A stretch of DNA of 53,332 bases from a bacterium (lineage in GTDB: Bacteria > Patescibacteriota > Minisyncoccia > Moranbacterales > GWC2-37-73), in assembly GCA_003251635.1 (NCBI GenBank), contig QKEW01000012.1, positions 1 through 53,332 of the forward strand, in the 5' to 3' direction. This document shows positions 26,407 through 35,894 of this stretch, piece by piece. Below the pieces are notes generated by a model that worked only from the letters and a program-made list of their open reading frames with translations, had not been told where the DNA came from and ran no database searches. Positions within the stretch are counted from its first letter, which is position 1. Each line of letters starts with the position of its first letter. Both the position numbers and the translations under genes were made by a program.

Positions 26407-27252
26407 ATGAAAAAAATATTACTTTTAACGGCAATTTTTTTTCTTGGGCTAAGCGTGGAAGTATTGGCGCTTAGCTCGGAAGAGGATGTGACGCTTCATG
26501 GCAATGGATCCGATGAAGCTATCATTGCGCAAGCCCAAAGTCGTCAGGTTACCATTGACAATTTTGACGAAGCAATAAGGCGGTCGACCGAGCGATCTTT
26601 GCAGATTGCTCAGGAGGCTGTCAGTGCTTCAAAAAAAGCTGCTGCTGCTGCCAATATGGCAAACAAAGCAGCTAACAAAAATGCAGCACTGGTAACTGAG
26701 TACAGGACCGACAGAGGAAAATTGGTGACAAACATTGAAGCCAATACCAATGCTATGGATGGCCTCAAAACCTCCATCAGCACCCTGGAAACCTCCATCG
26801 GTGGTCTCGAAAACTCCACTTTTCGGTGGGGTATCGGCATCGTTTGCGTTCTTGCTTTTATTTCTGCCGGATTGGCTTTTCTTTACCGAAAAGCCAATCA
26901 CATTGAGGCGAAAATCGATGCGATGCCAGGCGAAATAATCACTGACGTTGCTGCCATAATGGGAACGAACTCTGTTCCTATTAAAGTTGGCAATTTAGGT
27001 GTTTTTGATTATTATTTTGAAAGAAGGGAAGAGGGTGATGGTGACATTTTCGTCACCCTAAAGGTGGATGAAAAAAATCCTTCACAAGGGGTTTACCTGA
27101 CCAGGGATATGAAAACCTTGATCAGGGATGCCAAAACCGTACTACGGCGCCATTTCCTTAGCCATCAATACGATGGCGAGGGAGAATTCAATGCCGCTCA
27201 GCGAGCGGTTATCGAGGGAGCCATTTCAAATGGTACTCTCAAAGAAAGATGA
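26407..27252 (+). CDS. Hypothetical membrane protein: signal peptide, Ala-rich coiled coil, TM, C-terminal domain
   Basis: Signal MKKILLLTAIFFLGLSVEVLA; coiled coil; TM WGIGIVCVLAFISAGLAFLYRK; SD ggaggtttacatc; follows 25027 gene by 12 bp. Confidence 0.75.
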   Translation: MKKILLLTAIFFLGLSVEVLALSSEEDVTLHGNGSDEAIIAQAQSRQVTIDNFDEAIRRSTERSLQIAQEAVSASKKAAAAANMANKAANKNAALVTEYRTDRGKLVTNIEANTNAMDGLKTSISTLETSIGGLENSTFRWGIGIVCVLAFISAGLAFLYRKANHIEAKIDAMPGEIITDVAAIMGTNSVPIKVGNLGVFDYYFERREEGDGDIFVTLKVDEKNPSQGVYLTRDMKTLIRDAKTVLRRHFLSHQYDGEGEFNAAQRAVIEGAISNGTLKER

Positions 27253-27268
27253 TGCTAACCTTTTTCCT

Positions 27269-27300
27269 GGGAGCCCGTATTCTAAAGGGTGCGGGCTCCC
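27269..27300 (+). terminator. GC-rich hairpin after the secreted-protein pair
   Basis: gggagcccg/cgggctccc 9-bp perfect stem; no T tract. Confidence 0.5.
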
Positions 27301-27610
27301 ACCCAGTAGCTCGAAACAGAGATTATCTGAGTGAGATCTCTGGGCTCAACCACTTTGCTGTTTGCGGGTGGTGATGATTTTCCTGATTGGGAATCATCAA
27401 TTGCGATATATCTTATTCATGAATTGGTAAGATATATCCGAGTGTAGTACTCAAGGCGTTTTATCCGAATTTGAAAAAAAGCTTCCAGGCTTGAGAGTCT
27501 CAATTGACACTCGCCGGAAGTGAACCTATATAAAAGACCTGATCCAAATGGAGAGGGTCTTTTAAAATTGTTTGAAAATTGAACTTTTAATCTTATTTTA
27601 TTCAATTTTA

Positions 27611-27647
27611 TCCTCACCTTAGCCCTTTCCCTGCTAGGGAGAGGGGG
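27611..27647. repeat. REP-like palindromic element
   Basis: tcctcaccttagccctttccctgctagggagaggg imperfect palindrome resembling dispersed intergenic palindromes. Confidence 0.4.
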
Positions 27648-27718
27648 AATCAGAATTTTTTTGCAAATCCATCGTACTAAAAAACTAAAAACCTATGAGC
27701 TAAAACCTGCCAGACTGC

Positions 27719-27747
27719 TTGACAACTGGCTGATTTTTTGCTACAAT
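27719..27747 (+). promoter_or_regulatory. Promoter TTGACA-N17-TACAAT
   Basis: TTGACA 27719-27724, TACAAT 27742-27747; implies the ORF start is downstream of 27661. Confidence 0.65.
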
Positions 27748-27792
27748 AGAATGTTAAAAAACATTGATTCTAAGCGTTATTTCTTGAATTTA

Positions 27793-28986
27793 ATGAGCGA
27801 AAAAAATCGAAAAAAATTACTCAATTTTCAAAGCCGTTTGCAAAAGCGGATTTTGGTGGTGGGTATAATTTTTACTTTGACTGCCGGCTTTATTTTCCGT
27901 GATGCTTTTAATGAATATGAAGCTCGCATTCAAATGGTAGCTGCCAGCAAGAATGCAGAACTTTCGGATCAGATGGAAGCAGTGTCTGAAAATTTGATTG
28001 AATTTCCCAAGACCTTGGCTTTCTATGAAAGGCTTTTGAAAAATAACCCAAACATTCAAGATGGTTTTGAAGATTTGAGTGCGCGTGAACGCAAAAAACT
28101 TTGGAACGATCAAATTGAAACTTCTGGACGGATTGTTAACAATCGAGCCTGGCTTAGCTTGTCAGTTTTCAGTCGGAAAGCTGCTAACGCCGATGCTTTG
28201 TCTGAAAAAGTGGCTGATAGCTTGATTGAAGTGATGGGAAATTTTTATGACACTGATAAAGATTTGGCTTTGGCGGTTGTAGAAGGCCCGATTGTTTATT
28301 CAGTAAATCGTCATTGGATCAAAGTCGGTTTGCTTTCAATTTTGATCGGATTTTTAGCCTCATTGATTTTGAATTTAATTTTAGAGGGTTGGGAAAAACA
28401 AAATAGAGAATCAAAAAGTTTTTTTCAAAAATCACTTTTGAATTTGCAAGAAAAAATCATTGCCAAAAATTCTTTATCTCAAAATATGGTAGCAACAACC
28501 GACGTACCCTATAGTTTTGATGATCGACAAAAAGCTGAAGAAAAAAACATCCAAACGGATGAGAATTATTTTGCTGACAAAAAAATTGCCGATCAAGGTA
28601 AAAGTGCTGCAGCTCCGGATAATCTGCCAATTTTTGAAGAGATTCCTGGTTTGACCTTTCAAACTGAGCCGATTGTTGAGAAACAAGAAAATATTGAAAT
28701 TGAAAAAGAGGAAAATATCACACCGATCAAAGAAGAATCGGAAATTGAAAAATTGGAAACAAAAGAAGATGTGATGGAGATGCCTAATTTCCAATCCGAA
28801 GAAACTTTTGGTTTGCCGGACAATTTGCCAACGGCACCGGACAGCTTGCTGGGAAATTTGCCGGTGGCAGAGGTCGAAGAAAAAGAGGAGAAGGAACCTG
28901 ATTTTATTGAAATGAAAGACAATGAACCGACAGCTCAGGAAATGAAAGATCGATTGAACAAACTTTTGCGAGGAGATCTGCCCTAG
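27793..28986 (+). CDS. Hypothetical two-TM membrane protein with acidic C-terminal tail
   Basis: ATG at 27793 (MSEKNRKKLLNFQ) preferred because the promoter lies inside the longer ORF; TM segments ILVVGIIFTLTAGFIF and VGLLSILIGFLASLILNLIL. Confidence 0.7.
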   Translation: MSEKNRKKLLNFQSRLQKRILVVGIIFTLTAGFIFRDAFNEYEARIQMVAASKNAELSDQMEAVSENLIEFPKTLAFYERLLKNNPNIQDGFEDLSARERKKLWNDQIETSGRIVNNRAWLSLSVFSRKAANADALSEKVADSLIEVMGNFYDTDKDLALAVVEGPIVYSVNRHWIKVGLLSILIGFLASLILNLILEGWEKQNRESKSFFQKSLLNLQEKIIAKNSLSQNMVATTDVPYSFDDRQKAEEKNIQTDENYFADKKIADQGKSAAAPDNLPIFEEIPGLTFQTEPIVEKQENIEIEKEENITPIKEESEIEKLETKEDVMEMPNFQSEETFGLPDNLPTAPDSLLGNLPVAEVEEKEEKEPDFIEMKDNEPTAQEMKDRLNKLLRGDLP

Positions 28987-29019
28987 GGATTAGTATTTTT
29001 AATTTTTCTGTTAAAACAG

Positions 29020-30381
29020 ATGGCAAAGAAATATAGTAAAAAATTCTGGTTTATTTTTTGGACCCTTTCAATAATTTTCTTGATTAGTTGGCATTTTTTT
29101 TGGCAATTTCAAAGTCGTGGAATTGGGGCATTGGCTCCAGCTTTGGATTTCGTACCTTTTCTAGGTGAGGAAGGGGAAAAATATCAACAAGCTGCCAAGA
29201 TCGCTGATTATTTTTTGCAAAAAGATGATCAGGAGCGAAATTATTTAATTCTTTTTGAAAACAATCTTGAATTGAGACCAGGCGGTGGTTTTTTGGGCGC
29301 GTTTGCTTTGGTGAAAATAAAAAATGGTCAAATTGTTTCTTTGCAAGTTTTGGACAGTGGCAATTTTGATTGTCAAATTCCAGAAGGAATCGATCCGCCT
29401 TACCCGATGATCAGCAAATTAGGAATTGATTCTTGGAATTTTTCCAATTCCAATTATTCGCCTGACTTTGCTGTTGATGCTCAAAAGGCTATAGAATTTT
29501 ATCACCTAGGCGGTGGCCAAGAAAATTTCGATGGAGTGATTGGAATAACAGCTGATGTTTTGAAATCAGTCCTGAAAATTACCGGGCCGATTCAGTTGGA
29601 AGATTACCCGGGAATTTATGATAGCGAGAATGCGGTGATTACCTTGGAATATCAAGTGGAGCAAGCTTTTGAAAATCAGGGAATTGAACGGAGTGACCGC
29701 AAATCAGTGATTGGGGAATTGGCTAAGGAGTTAAGAGGGGAAGTGGCCAATCTTTCTTTGAGCGGAAAAATGAAATTGGCCAAGATATTGTTGGAAGATT
29801 TGGAGGAAAAAAATATTCAACTTTATTTTTCTCAGGACGAAATGCAAGAAGTGGTGGTTGAGTCAGCTTGGGGTGGTCAAGTCGATCAGAATTGGCAAAA
29901 TGATTTCTTGATGATGGTAGATGCCAATCTGGGGTCTTTCAAAAGCGATTACTACATTGATCGCCAAGGTGAATATTTTGTTGATTTTTCCGGAGAGACT
30001 CCGAAGGCTCGCTTGTTGATTCGCTATCGTCACAATGCTAAGCAAAAAGATTGGATGACTCGGGATTATTATTCTTATTTGCGAGTCTATGTGCCTGAAG
30101 GTGCTTGGCTGGAAAAGTGGTATAATCTAGAAAACATTCGCTTTGGTCAAGAACTGGGCAAAAAATTTTTTGCCGGTGACGTGAATGTGCCAATTGGAGA
30201 AGAAAAGGTTGTCTTGTTGGAATATTCTTTGCCGGAAAACATTTCGGCTGAGAATTACGTTTTAAAGATCCAAAAACAACTGGGAATTTCTCAGCTGCCA
30301 ATTTTGATTCATATCATTGATCAAGATGGCAGTCAGTCAGATGAGGAGGTTTGGGTTAAGGGCGATAGGGTCGTTGAATAG
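29020..30381 (+). CDS. DUF4012-type membrane-anchored protein
   Basis: N-terminal TM; NYLILFENNLELRPGGGFLGAFALVKIKNGQI; GVIGITADVLKSVLKITGPI. Confidence 0.8.
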   Translation: MAKKYSKKFWFIFWTLSIIFLISWHFFWQFQSRGIGALAPALDFVPFLGEEGEKYQQAAKIADYFLQKDDQERNYLILFENNLELRPGGGFLGAFALVKIKNGQIVSLQVLDSGNFDCQIPEGIDPPYPMISKLGIDSWNFSNSNYSPDFAVDAQKAIEFYHLGGGQENFDGVIGITADVLKSVLKITGPIQLEDYPGIYDSENAVITLEYQVEQAFENQGIERSDRKSVIGELAKELRGEVANLSLSGKMKLAKILLEDLEEKNIQLYFSQDEMQEVVVESAWGGQVDQNWQNDFLMMVDANLGSFKSDYYIDRQGEYFVDFSGETPKARLLIRYRHNAKQKDWMTRDYYSYLRVYVPEGAWLEKWYNLENIRFGQELGKKFFAGDVNVPIGEEKVVLLEYSLPENISAENYVLKIQKQLGISQLPILIHIIDQDGSQSDEEVWVKGDRVVE

Positions 30382-30426
30382 TTTTTTTGTAAACTCATAA
30401 CTTTAGCGGGAGGAGAGGGTAGGACC

Positions 30427-30726
30427 ATGAACAATACCCTAAAAGTCATATTTTATTTTGATAGCCTAAAGCCATCTCTGGCCAAGGATCTGAGAATTTC
30501 CTTGGGTGCCAAAATCTTTAAAGAAGGTATTTTAAACAGAGACGAGACTTTATTTAGAGCAACATGTGTTCATGTTGATCCTCCTAGTGCTTTCATTGAT
30601 GGGGCTGGTGAAGCACGCAATCTTGCAAAGATGAAGCTGTTGAATGACTTTGTCTTTGGAGATGAACTTGGGTGTGAAATAACCAAAATATTCGATGAGA
30701 AGGGTGTTCTACTAATAGTTGAGTGA
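30427..30726 (+). CDS. Hypothetical protein (99 aa)
   Basis: SD gggaggagaggg upstream; own terminator. Confidence 0.65.
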   Translation: MNNTLKVIFYFDSLKPSLAKDLRISLGAKIFKEGILNRDETLFRATCVHVDPPSAFIDGAGEARNLAKMKLLNDFVFGDELGCEITKIFDEKGVLLIVE

Positions 30727-30740
30727 GCGCCAATTTCTTT

Positions 30741-30776
30741 AAACCGCCGTATTGCAGTTGCAGTGCGGCGGTTTTT
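30741..30776 (+). terminator. Rho-independent terminator
   Basis: aaaccgccg/cggcggttt followed by tt. Confidence 0.8.
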
Positions 30777-30803
30777 GCTTTTTATAGGGGCCTGTAGTAA
30801 AAT
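30775..30803 (+). promoter_or_regulatory. Promoter of the rhamnose cluster (TTGCTT-N17-TAAAAT)
   Basis: Spacing 17; begins in the terminator T tract. Confidence 0.5.
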
Positions 30804-30832
30804 TAAGTACGATTTATTATCAACTCACAAGT

Positions 30833-31378
30833 ATGGAATTTCAAAAAACTACACTGAAAGATGCTTTTTTAGTTAAGTCACAAGTTTTTCAGGATGAGCG
30901 AGGATTTTTTCTGGAAAACTATTCCAAACAAAAATTTCAAGCAGCCGGAATCGAGGTGGATTTTGTGCAAGACAATCATTCTTTGTCGGTCAAAAAAGGA
31001 GTTCTCCGTGGATTGCATTTTCAAAAAGGCAGCGATGCTCAAGCTAAATTGGTACGCGTGACCAAAGGTGCAGTCTATGATGTGATTGTTGATTTACGCA
31101 AGGATTCCCCAACTTTTGGAAAATGGGAAGGGTTCACTTTGACAGCTGAGAATTTTTTGATGCTTTTTGTGCCGCGCGGCTTTGCTCATGGCTTTTGCAC
31201 CCTGGAAGAAAACAGTGAATTTCAATATAAGTGTGATAATTTTTATGTGCCGCAAAGTGAAGGCGGAGTCATTTGGAATGATCCGACTCTAAAAATCGAT
31301 TGGCCAGTTGAAAACCCGATTTTATCAGAAAAAGATCAAAAAAATCCGACCTGGAAAGAATTTGTGCAAAACGTATAG
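30833..31378 (+). CDS. rfbC: dTDP-4-dehydrorhamnose 3,5-epimerase
   Basis: FQDERGFFLENYSKQKF, QDNHSLSVKKGVLRGLHFQ, FVPRGFAHGF. Confidence 0.95.
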   Translation: MEFQKTTLKDAFLVKSQVFQDERGFFLENYSKQKFQAAGIEVDFVQDNHSLSVKKGVLRGLHFQKGSDAQAKLVRVTKGAVYDVIVDLRKDSPTFGKWEGFTLTAENFLMLFVPRGFAHGFCTLEENSEFQYKCDNFYVPQSEGGVIWNDPTLKIDWPVENPILSEKDQKNPTWKEFVQNV

Positions 31379-31523
31379 CGCATAACCCATAGCGTAAAAC
31401 GCATAGCGCGTAGCTTATAATGTGGAATATGGAGCGTTTCGTGCTAAATGTCTAGTGCTTTATGATTTATAATCTAACTAAAAGTTGACAACCTAAATAA
31501 TCTAACAACTAAGAGCTACTTCT

Positions 31524-32528
31524 ATGAAATTATTAGTCACTGGTGGAGCCGGTTTTATTGGTTCCAATTTTATCCACTACATTTTGAAAAAGCATGAAAA
31601 TTGGGAGGTGATCAATTTGGACGCATTAACTTATGCTGGAAATTTGGAGAACCTGAAAAGCTTGGAAAATGATTCACGCCATCAATTTATTAGAGGCGAC
31701 ATTTGTGACGCTAAGCTTGTTAATGGGCTGGTAAAAGAGTGCGATGCCATTGTTCATTTTGCAGCCGAATCGCACGTTGATCGCTCCATTTTGGATCCAG
31801 CTGCTTTCATCAAAACCAATATTGTCGGAACCTACACCTTACTGGAGGCGGCTCGTCAAAATGGTGGAAAAAGATTTCATCATATTTCAACCGATGAAGT
31901 TTTTGGATCTTTGAATTCGGATGAGCCGGCTTTCAGTGAAGAAACAGCTTATGACCCACAAAGTCCTTATAGTGCCGCCAAGGCCTCTTCAGATCATTTG
32001 GTGCGAGCCTATTTTCACACTTTCAATTTGCCGATCACTATTTCTAATTGCTCTAATAATTACGGACCTTTTCATTTTCCGGAAAAATTAATACCTTTGG
32101 CCATTACCAATTTAATGGAGGATAAAAAAATTCCGGTTTATGGTGATGGACTACAGATTCGCGATTGGCTTTTTGTGGAAGATCATTGTGAGGCAATTGA
32201 TTTGATTTTGGAAAAAGGTGAACTGGGTGAAACCTATTGTATTGGAGGCAATTCGGAAAAAACCAACCTTGAGGTTGTTAAGGAGATTCTAGCTATTTTG
32301 AAAAAAGACGAAGATTTGATTGAGTTTGTTAAAGATCGAGCAGGTCATGATCGCCGTTACGCTATTGATGCAACCAAAATCAAAAAGCAGTTGGGTTGGC
32401 AACCCCGAGTTTCTTTTGAGGAAGGTTTGGCGCAAACAATTAAGTGGTTTGAGCAAAACCAAAACTGGTGGCAGAAAATAAAAAGTGGTGAATATCAAAA
32501 ATATTACGAAAAACAGTATAAAAATTAA
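31524..32528 (+). CDS. rfbB: dTDP-glucose 4,6-dehydratase
   Basis: VTGGAGFIGSNFIHYIL, HFAAESHVDRSI, STDEVFGSL, YSAAKASSDHLVRAY. Confidence 0.96.
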   Translation: MKLLVTGGAGFIGSNFIHYILKKHENWEVINLDALTYAGNLENLKSLENDSRHQFIRGDICDAKLVNGLVKECDAIVHFAAESHVDRSILDPAAFIKTNIVGTYTLLEAARQNGGKRFHHISTDEVFGSLNSDEPAFSEETAYDPQSPYSAAKASSDHLVRAYFHTFNLPITISNCSNNYGPFHFPEKLIPLAITNLMEDKKIPVYGDGLQIRDWLFVEDHCEAIDLILEKGELGETYCIGGNSEKTNLEVVKEILAILKKDEDLIEFVKDRAGHDRRYAIDATKIKKQLGWQPRVSFEEGLAQTIKWFEQNQNWWQKIKSGEYQKYYEKQYKN

Positions 32529-32650
32529 GCCAATTAAAGCAAATTGGGGAGCTAATTTTGGATGAATGGCTTATTGAGGTGATTTTGGCAAAAAATTGGT
32601 TACATGTTAATATCGGAGTGACTGATTAAAATAATTTTTTACTTAAATTA

Positions 32651-33604
32651 ATGAAAGAAAAAGTCTTGATTATTGGATCAAAGGGTATGTTGGGGCAGGA
32701 ACTGGTAAAAACTTTGGAAAAAGATGGCAAGTATATTGTGACAGCTTGGGATCAAGAAGATATTGATGTAACTGATTTTAAAAAATTTAATCAAAAAGTT
32801 CGAGAGTTAAGCCCGGAAATTATTTTCAATGCAGCCGCCTACAATGCAGTTGATCTTTGCGAGGAGGATCCTAAAGAATATGAAAAAGCTCAAATTTTGA
32901 ATTCTGAGACGCCGGGTAATTTAGCCAAAATTGCCAAGGAAATTGGCGCTGTTTTGATTCATTACTCATCGGACTATGTTTTTTCCGGAATGCCGGAAAT
33001 TGTTGAGCCCAGTGGTTGTACTGGAATGTGCGCCTCTTGTACCTTGCATCAGGGCTTGGAATCCCAAATTGGTTTTCGGGAAGATGATCAACCTGACCCG
33101 GTTCAAAAATATGGTCAGACAAAATTGGAGGGAGAAAAAAATGTTCAAAAATTTGGAGAAAAATTTTACATCATCCGATTGTCTAAACTTTTCGGTCAAC
33201 CAGCTCAAAGCAGCAAAGCTAAAAAGAGTTTTTTTCAGACTATGTTGGAGATCGGACAAAAAGCTCAAAAGGATGGAACGCCTGTTAGGGCAGTGGATGA
33301 AGAAGCATCTTGCTTTACTTATGCGCCGGATTTAGCTCAAAAAAGCTTGGAGATCCTACAAAAACAAAAACCATTTGGAATTTATCATGTGACCAATAGT
33401 GATTATTGCACTTGGTATGAAGCCGTATTAGAATTGTATAAACAGGCTGGATTAGAAAAAGTTGAAGTTATCCCGGTTTCCGGCATTGAATTTTCTCGTT
33501 CGGCGGCTCGTCCCTACATTTCAATCTTGATTAATACCAAACTGGAGCCCTTGCGAAGTTTCAAAGAAGCTTTGAAAGATTTTTTAAACGAAATAGAAAA
33601 ATGA
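32651..33604 (+). CDS. rfbD: dTDP-4-dehydrorhamnose reductase
   Basis: IIGSKGMLGQEL, NAAAYNAVDLCEED, SSDYVFSG, YGQTKLEGE. Confidence 0.92.
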   Translation: MKEKVLIIGSKGMLGQELVKTLEKDGKYIVTAWDQEDIDVTDFKKFNQKVRELSPEIIFNAAAYNAVDLCEEDPKEYEKAQILNSETPGNLAKIAKEIGAVLIHYSSDYVFSGMPEIVEPSGCTGMCASCTLHQGLESQIGFREDDQPDPVQKYGQTKLEGEKNVQKFGEKFYIIRLSKLFGQPAQSSKAKKSFFQTMLEIGQKAQKDGTPVRAVDEEASCFTYAPDLAQKSLEILQKQKPFGIYHVTNSDYCTWYEAVLELYKQAGLEKVEVIPVSGIEFSRSAARPYISILINTKLEPLRSFKEALKDFLNEIEK

Positions 33605-33691
33605 TATAACAAGAAAAAATGAATTTTGAAAAATTGTGATAAATTCTAAGCCCATATTTGTCAATGTCATTTTATCTATTAATTTAAAAAT

Positions 33692-34972
33692 ATGATTTTA
33701 AATAACTTAAAGAAACAAGACCCTAAGATCTACCGAGCGGTTATTGGTGAAATTAGAAGGCAGCAAGAAGAACTTGTTTTGATTGCTTCGGAAAATTATT
33801 CCTCCCAAAATTCTTTAGAAGTCATGGGAACGCCTTTAAGTAATAAATATTCTGAAGGATATCCAGGTAAGAGATATTATGCTGGCAATAAATTTATTGA
33901 TCAAGTCGAGCAGGAAGCCATTGATCGAGCTAAAAAATTGTTTGGAGCTGAGCATGCAAACGTTCAGCCGCACAGCGGATCACAAGCTAACCAGGCGGTT
34001 TATTTAGCCTTGCTAAAACCGGGCGATAAAGTTTTGGGCCTCGATTTGGGCAGTGGCGGTCATTTAACGCATGGATCCAAAGTGAATGCTTCTGGCAAGA
34101 TATACGAATTTCATTCTTACGGGGTTGATCCTAAAACTGAAAAATTAGATTACGATCAAATTGAAAAAATTGCGCTGGAGATTAAGCCTAAATTAATTGT
34201 TTGCGGTGCGACTGCCTATCCATTCAAAATTAATTTTAAGAAATTTCGTCAAATTGCCGATAAAGCCGGATCTTACTTGATGGCTGACATTGCACATATT
34301 GCCGGATTAGTGGTGGCTGGATTGCATCCGCATCCTTTTCCTCATGCTGATGTGGTAACAACCACAACCCACAAAACTTTACGTGGTCCACGCAGCGGTC
34401 TGATTTTATGCAAAAAAAATGATCGTTTTGACTTGGAAGGCAGGGCTGATTTGGCAACGAAAATAGACAGAGCGGTTTTTCCTGGTTTGCAAGGAGGACC
34501 TTTAGATCATGTTATTGCCGCTAAAGCCATCATTTTTAAAGAAGCTATGCGAGCAGATTTTCGCAAATACCAACAGCGGATTTTGAAAAACACCCAAGCT
34601 ATGGTAAATGAATTTAAAAAAGAAAATGTTCGTTTGGTTGGAGGGGGCAGTGAAAATCATTTAATTTTGATGGATTTGTCAGATTTGCAAGTTGGTTCAA
34701 CTAAAATTCAAAATGCCTTGGAAGAAGCCGGGATTCATCTTAATAGAAATTCAATTCCTTTTGACAAGAGGTCGCCTTTTGATCCATCCGGATTGCGCTT
34801 GGGAACTGCGGCCATTACAACTCGTGGGTTTCGGGAAAAAGAAAGCGCTTTGGTGGCTCAAATGATAATAGAGGCAATAAAAAACTGGGAAAATAAGAGC
34901 AAACTTTTGGAAATTAAAAAAAGGGTTAAAGAACTTTGTAAAAAATTTCCAATTTATTCGAATTTAAAATAA
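33692..34972 (+). CDS. glyA: Serine hydroxymethyltransferase
   Basis: LIASENYSS, NKYSEGYPGKRYYAGN, TTTTHKTLRGPRSG, FPGLQGGPLDHVIAAKA. Confidence 0.96.
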   Translation: MILNNLKKQDPKIYRAVIGEIRRQQEELVLIASENYSSQNSLEVMGTPLSNKYSEGYPGKRYYAGNKFIDQVEQEAIDRAKKLFGAEHANVQPHSGSQANQAVYLALLKPGDKVLGLDLGSGGHLTHGSKVNASGKIYEFHSYGVDPKTEKLDYDQIEKIALEIKPKLIVCGATAYPFKINFKKFRQIADKAGSYLMADIAHIAGLVVAGLHPHPFPHADVVTTTTHKTLRGPRSGLILCKKNDRFDLEGRADLATKIDRAVFPGLQGGPLDHVIAAKAIIFKEAMRADFRKYQQRILKNTQAMVNEFKKENVRLVGGGSENHLILMDLSDLQVGSTKIQNALEEAGIHLNRNSIPFDKRSPFDPSGLRLGTAAITTRGFREKESALVAQMIIEAIKNWENKSKLLEIKKRVKELCKKFPIYSNLK

Positions 34973-35001
34973 CAACTATGTCAAAAATTACAGAGAGAAA
35001 A

Positions 35002-35838
35002 ATGAAAGGAATTATTCTAGCTGGAGGTTCTGCCAGTCGCTTGCTTCCTTTAACCATCACTACTTCCAAACAACTTTTGCCGGTATATGATTATCAGATG
35101 ATTTTTTACCCGTTGAACACTTTGATAAAAGCCGGGATAAAGGACATATTCATAATAGTGGCGCCTAACCATAGTGGGCAATTTTTGAATTTGCTGGGCT
35201 CAATTTTTAAGGAATTTGGCATAAATATTTATTTTGAAGTTCAAAAGGTTCCACGGGGATTGGCCGACGCATTTGTTATGGCTGAGACTTTTCTGGGTGA
35301 TGACAATGCTACCTTGATTTTGGGGGATAATATATTTGAAGATGAATTTTCGGAACAAATAAAAAACTTCAAGTCTGGTGGGCACGTTTTTGCAAAAAAG
35401 GTTTCTGATCCGGAAAGATTTGGCGTTGTAAAATTTGACGAAAACGGTAAGGCTGTGGAGGTTTTGGAAAAACCCACAGAATGGATAAGTGATTTTGCTT
35501 TGACTGGTTTATATGTTTTTGATAAGAATGTTTCAAAGATGGCAAATAATTTGAAACCCTCGAGCAGAGGGGAAATTGAGATAATAGATATTATTAAACG
35601 CTATCTAGAAAATGGAGAATTGTCGGTATCCGTATTGGAGGGAGCCTGGTTGGACGCGGGAACTTTTGATTCTTTATTGGATGCCAGCAACGTGGTGAAG
35701 GAGAGGGGAATTTCAAGAAAATTTCATCCAATAGTAAAAGAAGCCGTGGAGATGTTTAATAAGGAATTAAAGTATAGATTAAAAAAGGATTTGGAAGCAC
35801 ATAATCTATATTTGCGTGGAGAATTAAATGAGGATTAA
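35002..35838 (+). CDS. rfbA: Glucose-1-phosphate thymidylyltransferase
   Basis: MKGIILAGGSASRLLPLTITTSKQLLPVYDYQMIFYPL, ILGDNIFED, GAWLDAGTFDSLLDAS. ORF start at 34978 also possible. Confidence 0.88.
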   Translation: MKGIILAGGSASRLLPLTITTSKQLLPVYDYQMIFYPLNTLIKAGIKDIFIIVAPNHSGQFLNLLGSIFKEFGINIYFEVQKVPRGLADAFVMAETFLGDDNATLILGDNIFEDEFSEQIKNFKSGGHVFAKKVSDPERFGVVKFDENGKAVEVLEKPTEWISDFALTGLYVFDKNVSKMANNLKPSSRGEIEIIDIIKRYLENGELSVSVLEGAWLDAGTFDSLLDASNVVKERGISRKFHPIVKEAVEMFNKELKYRLKKDLEAHNLYLRGELNED

Positions 35839-35894
35839 TAAAAATTGTTTTTTTGTTTTATAATTTTAACAAAGCAAAATCTTTCTAGTGCGAT

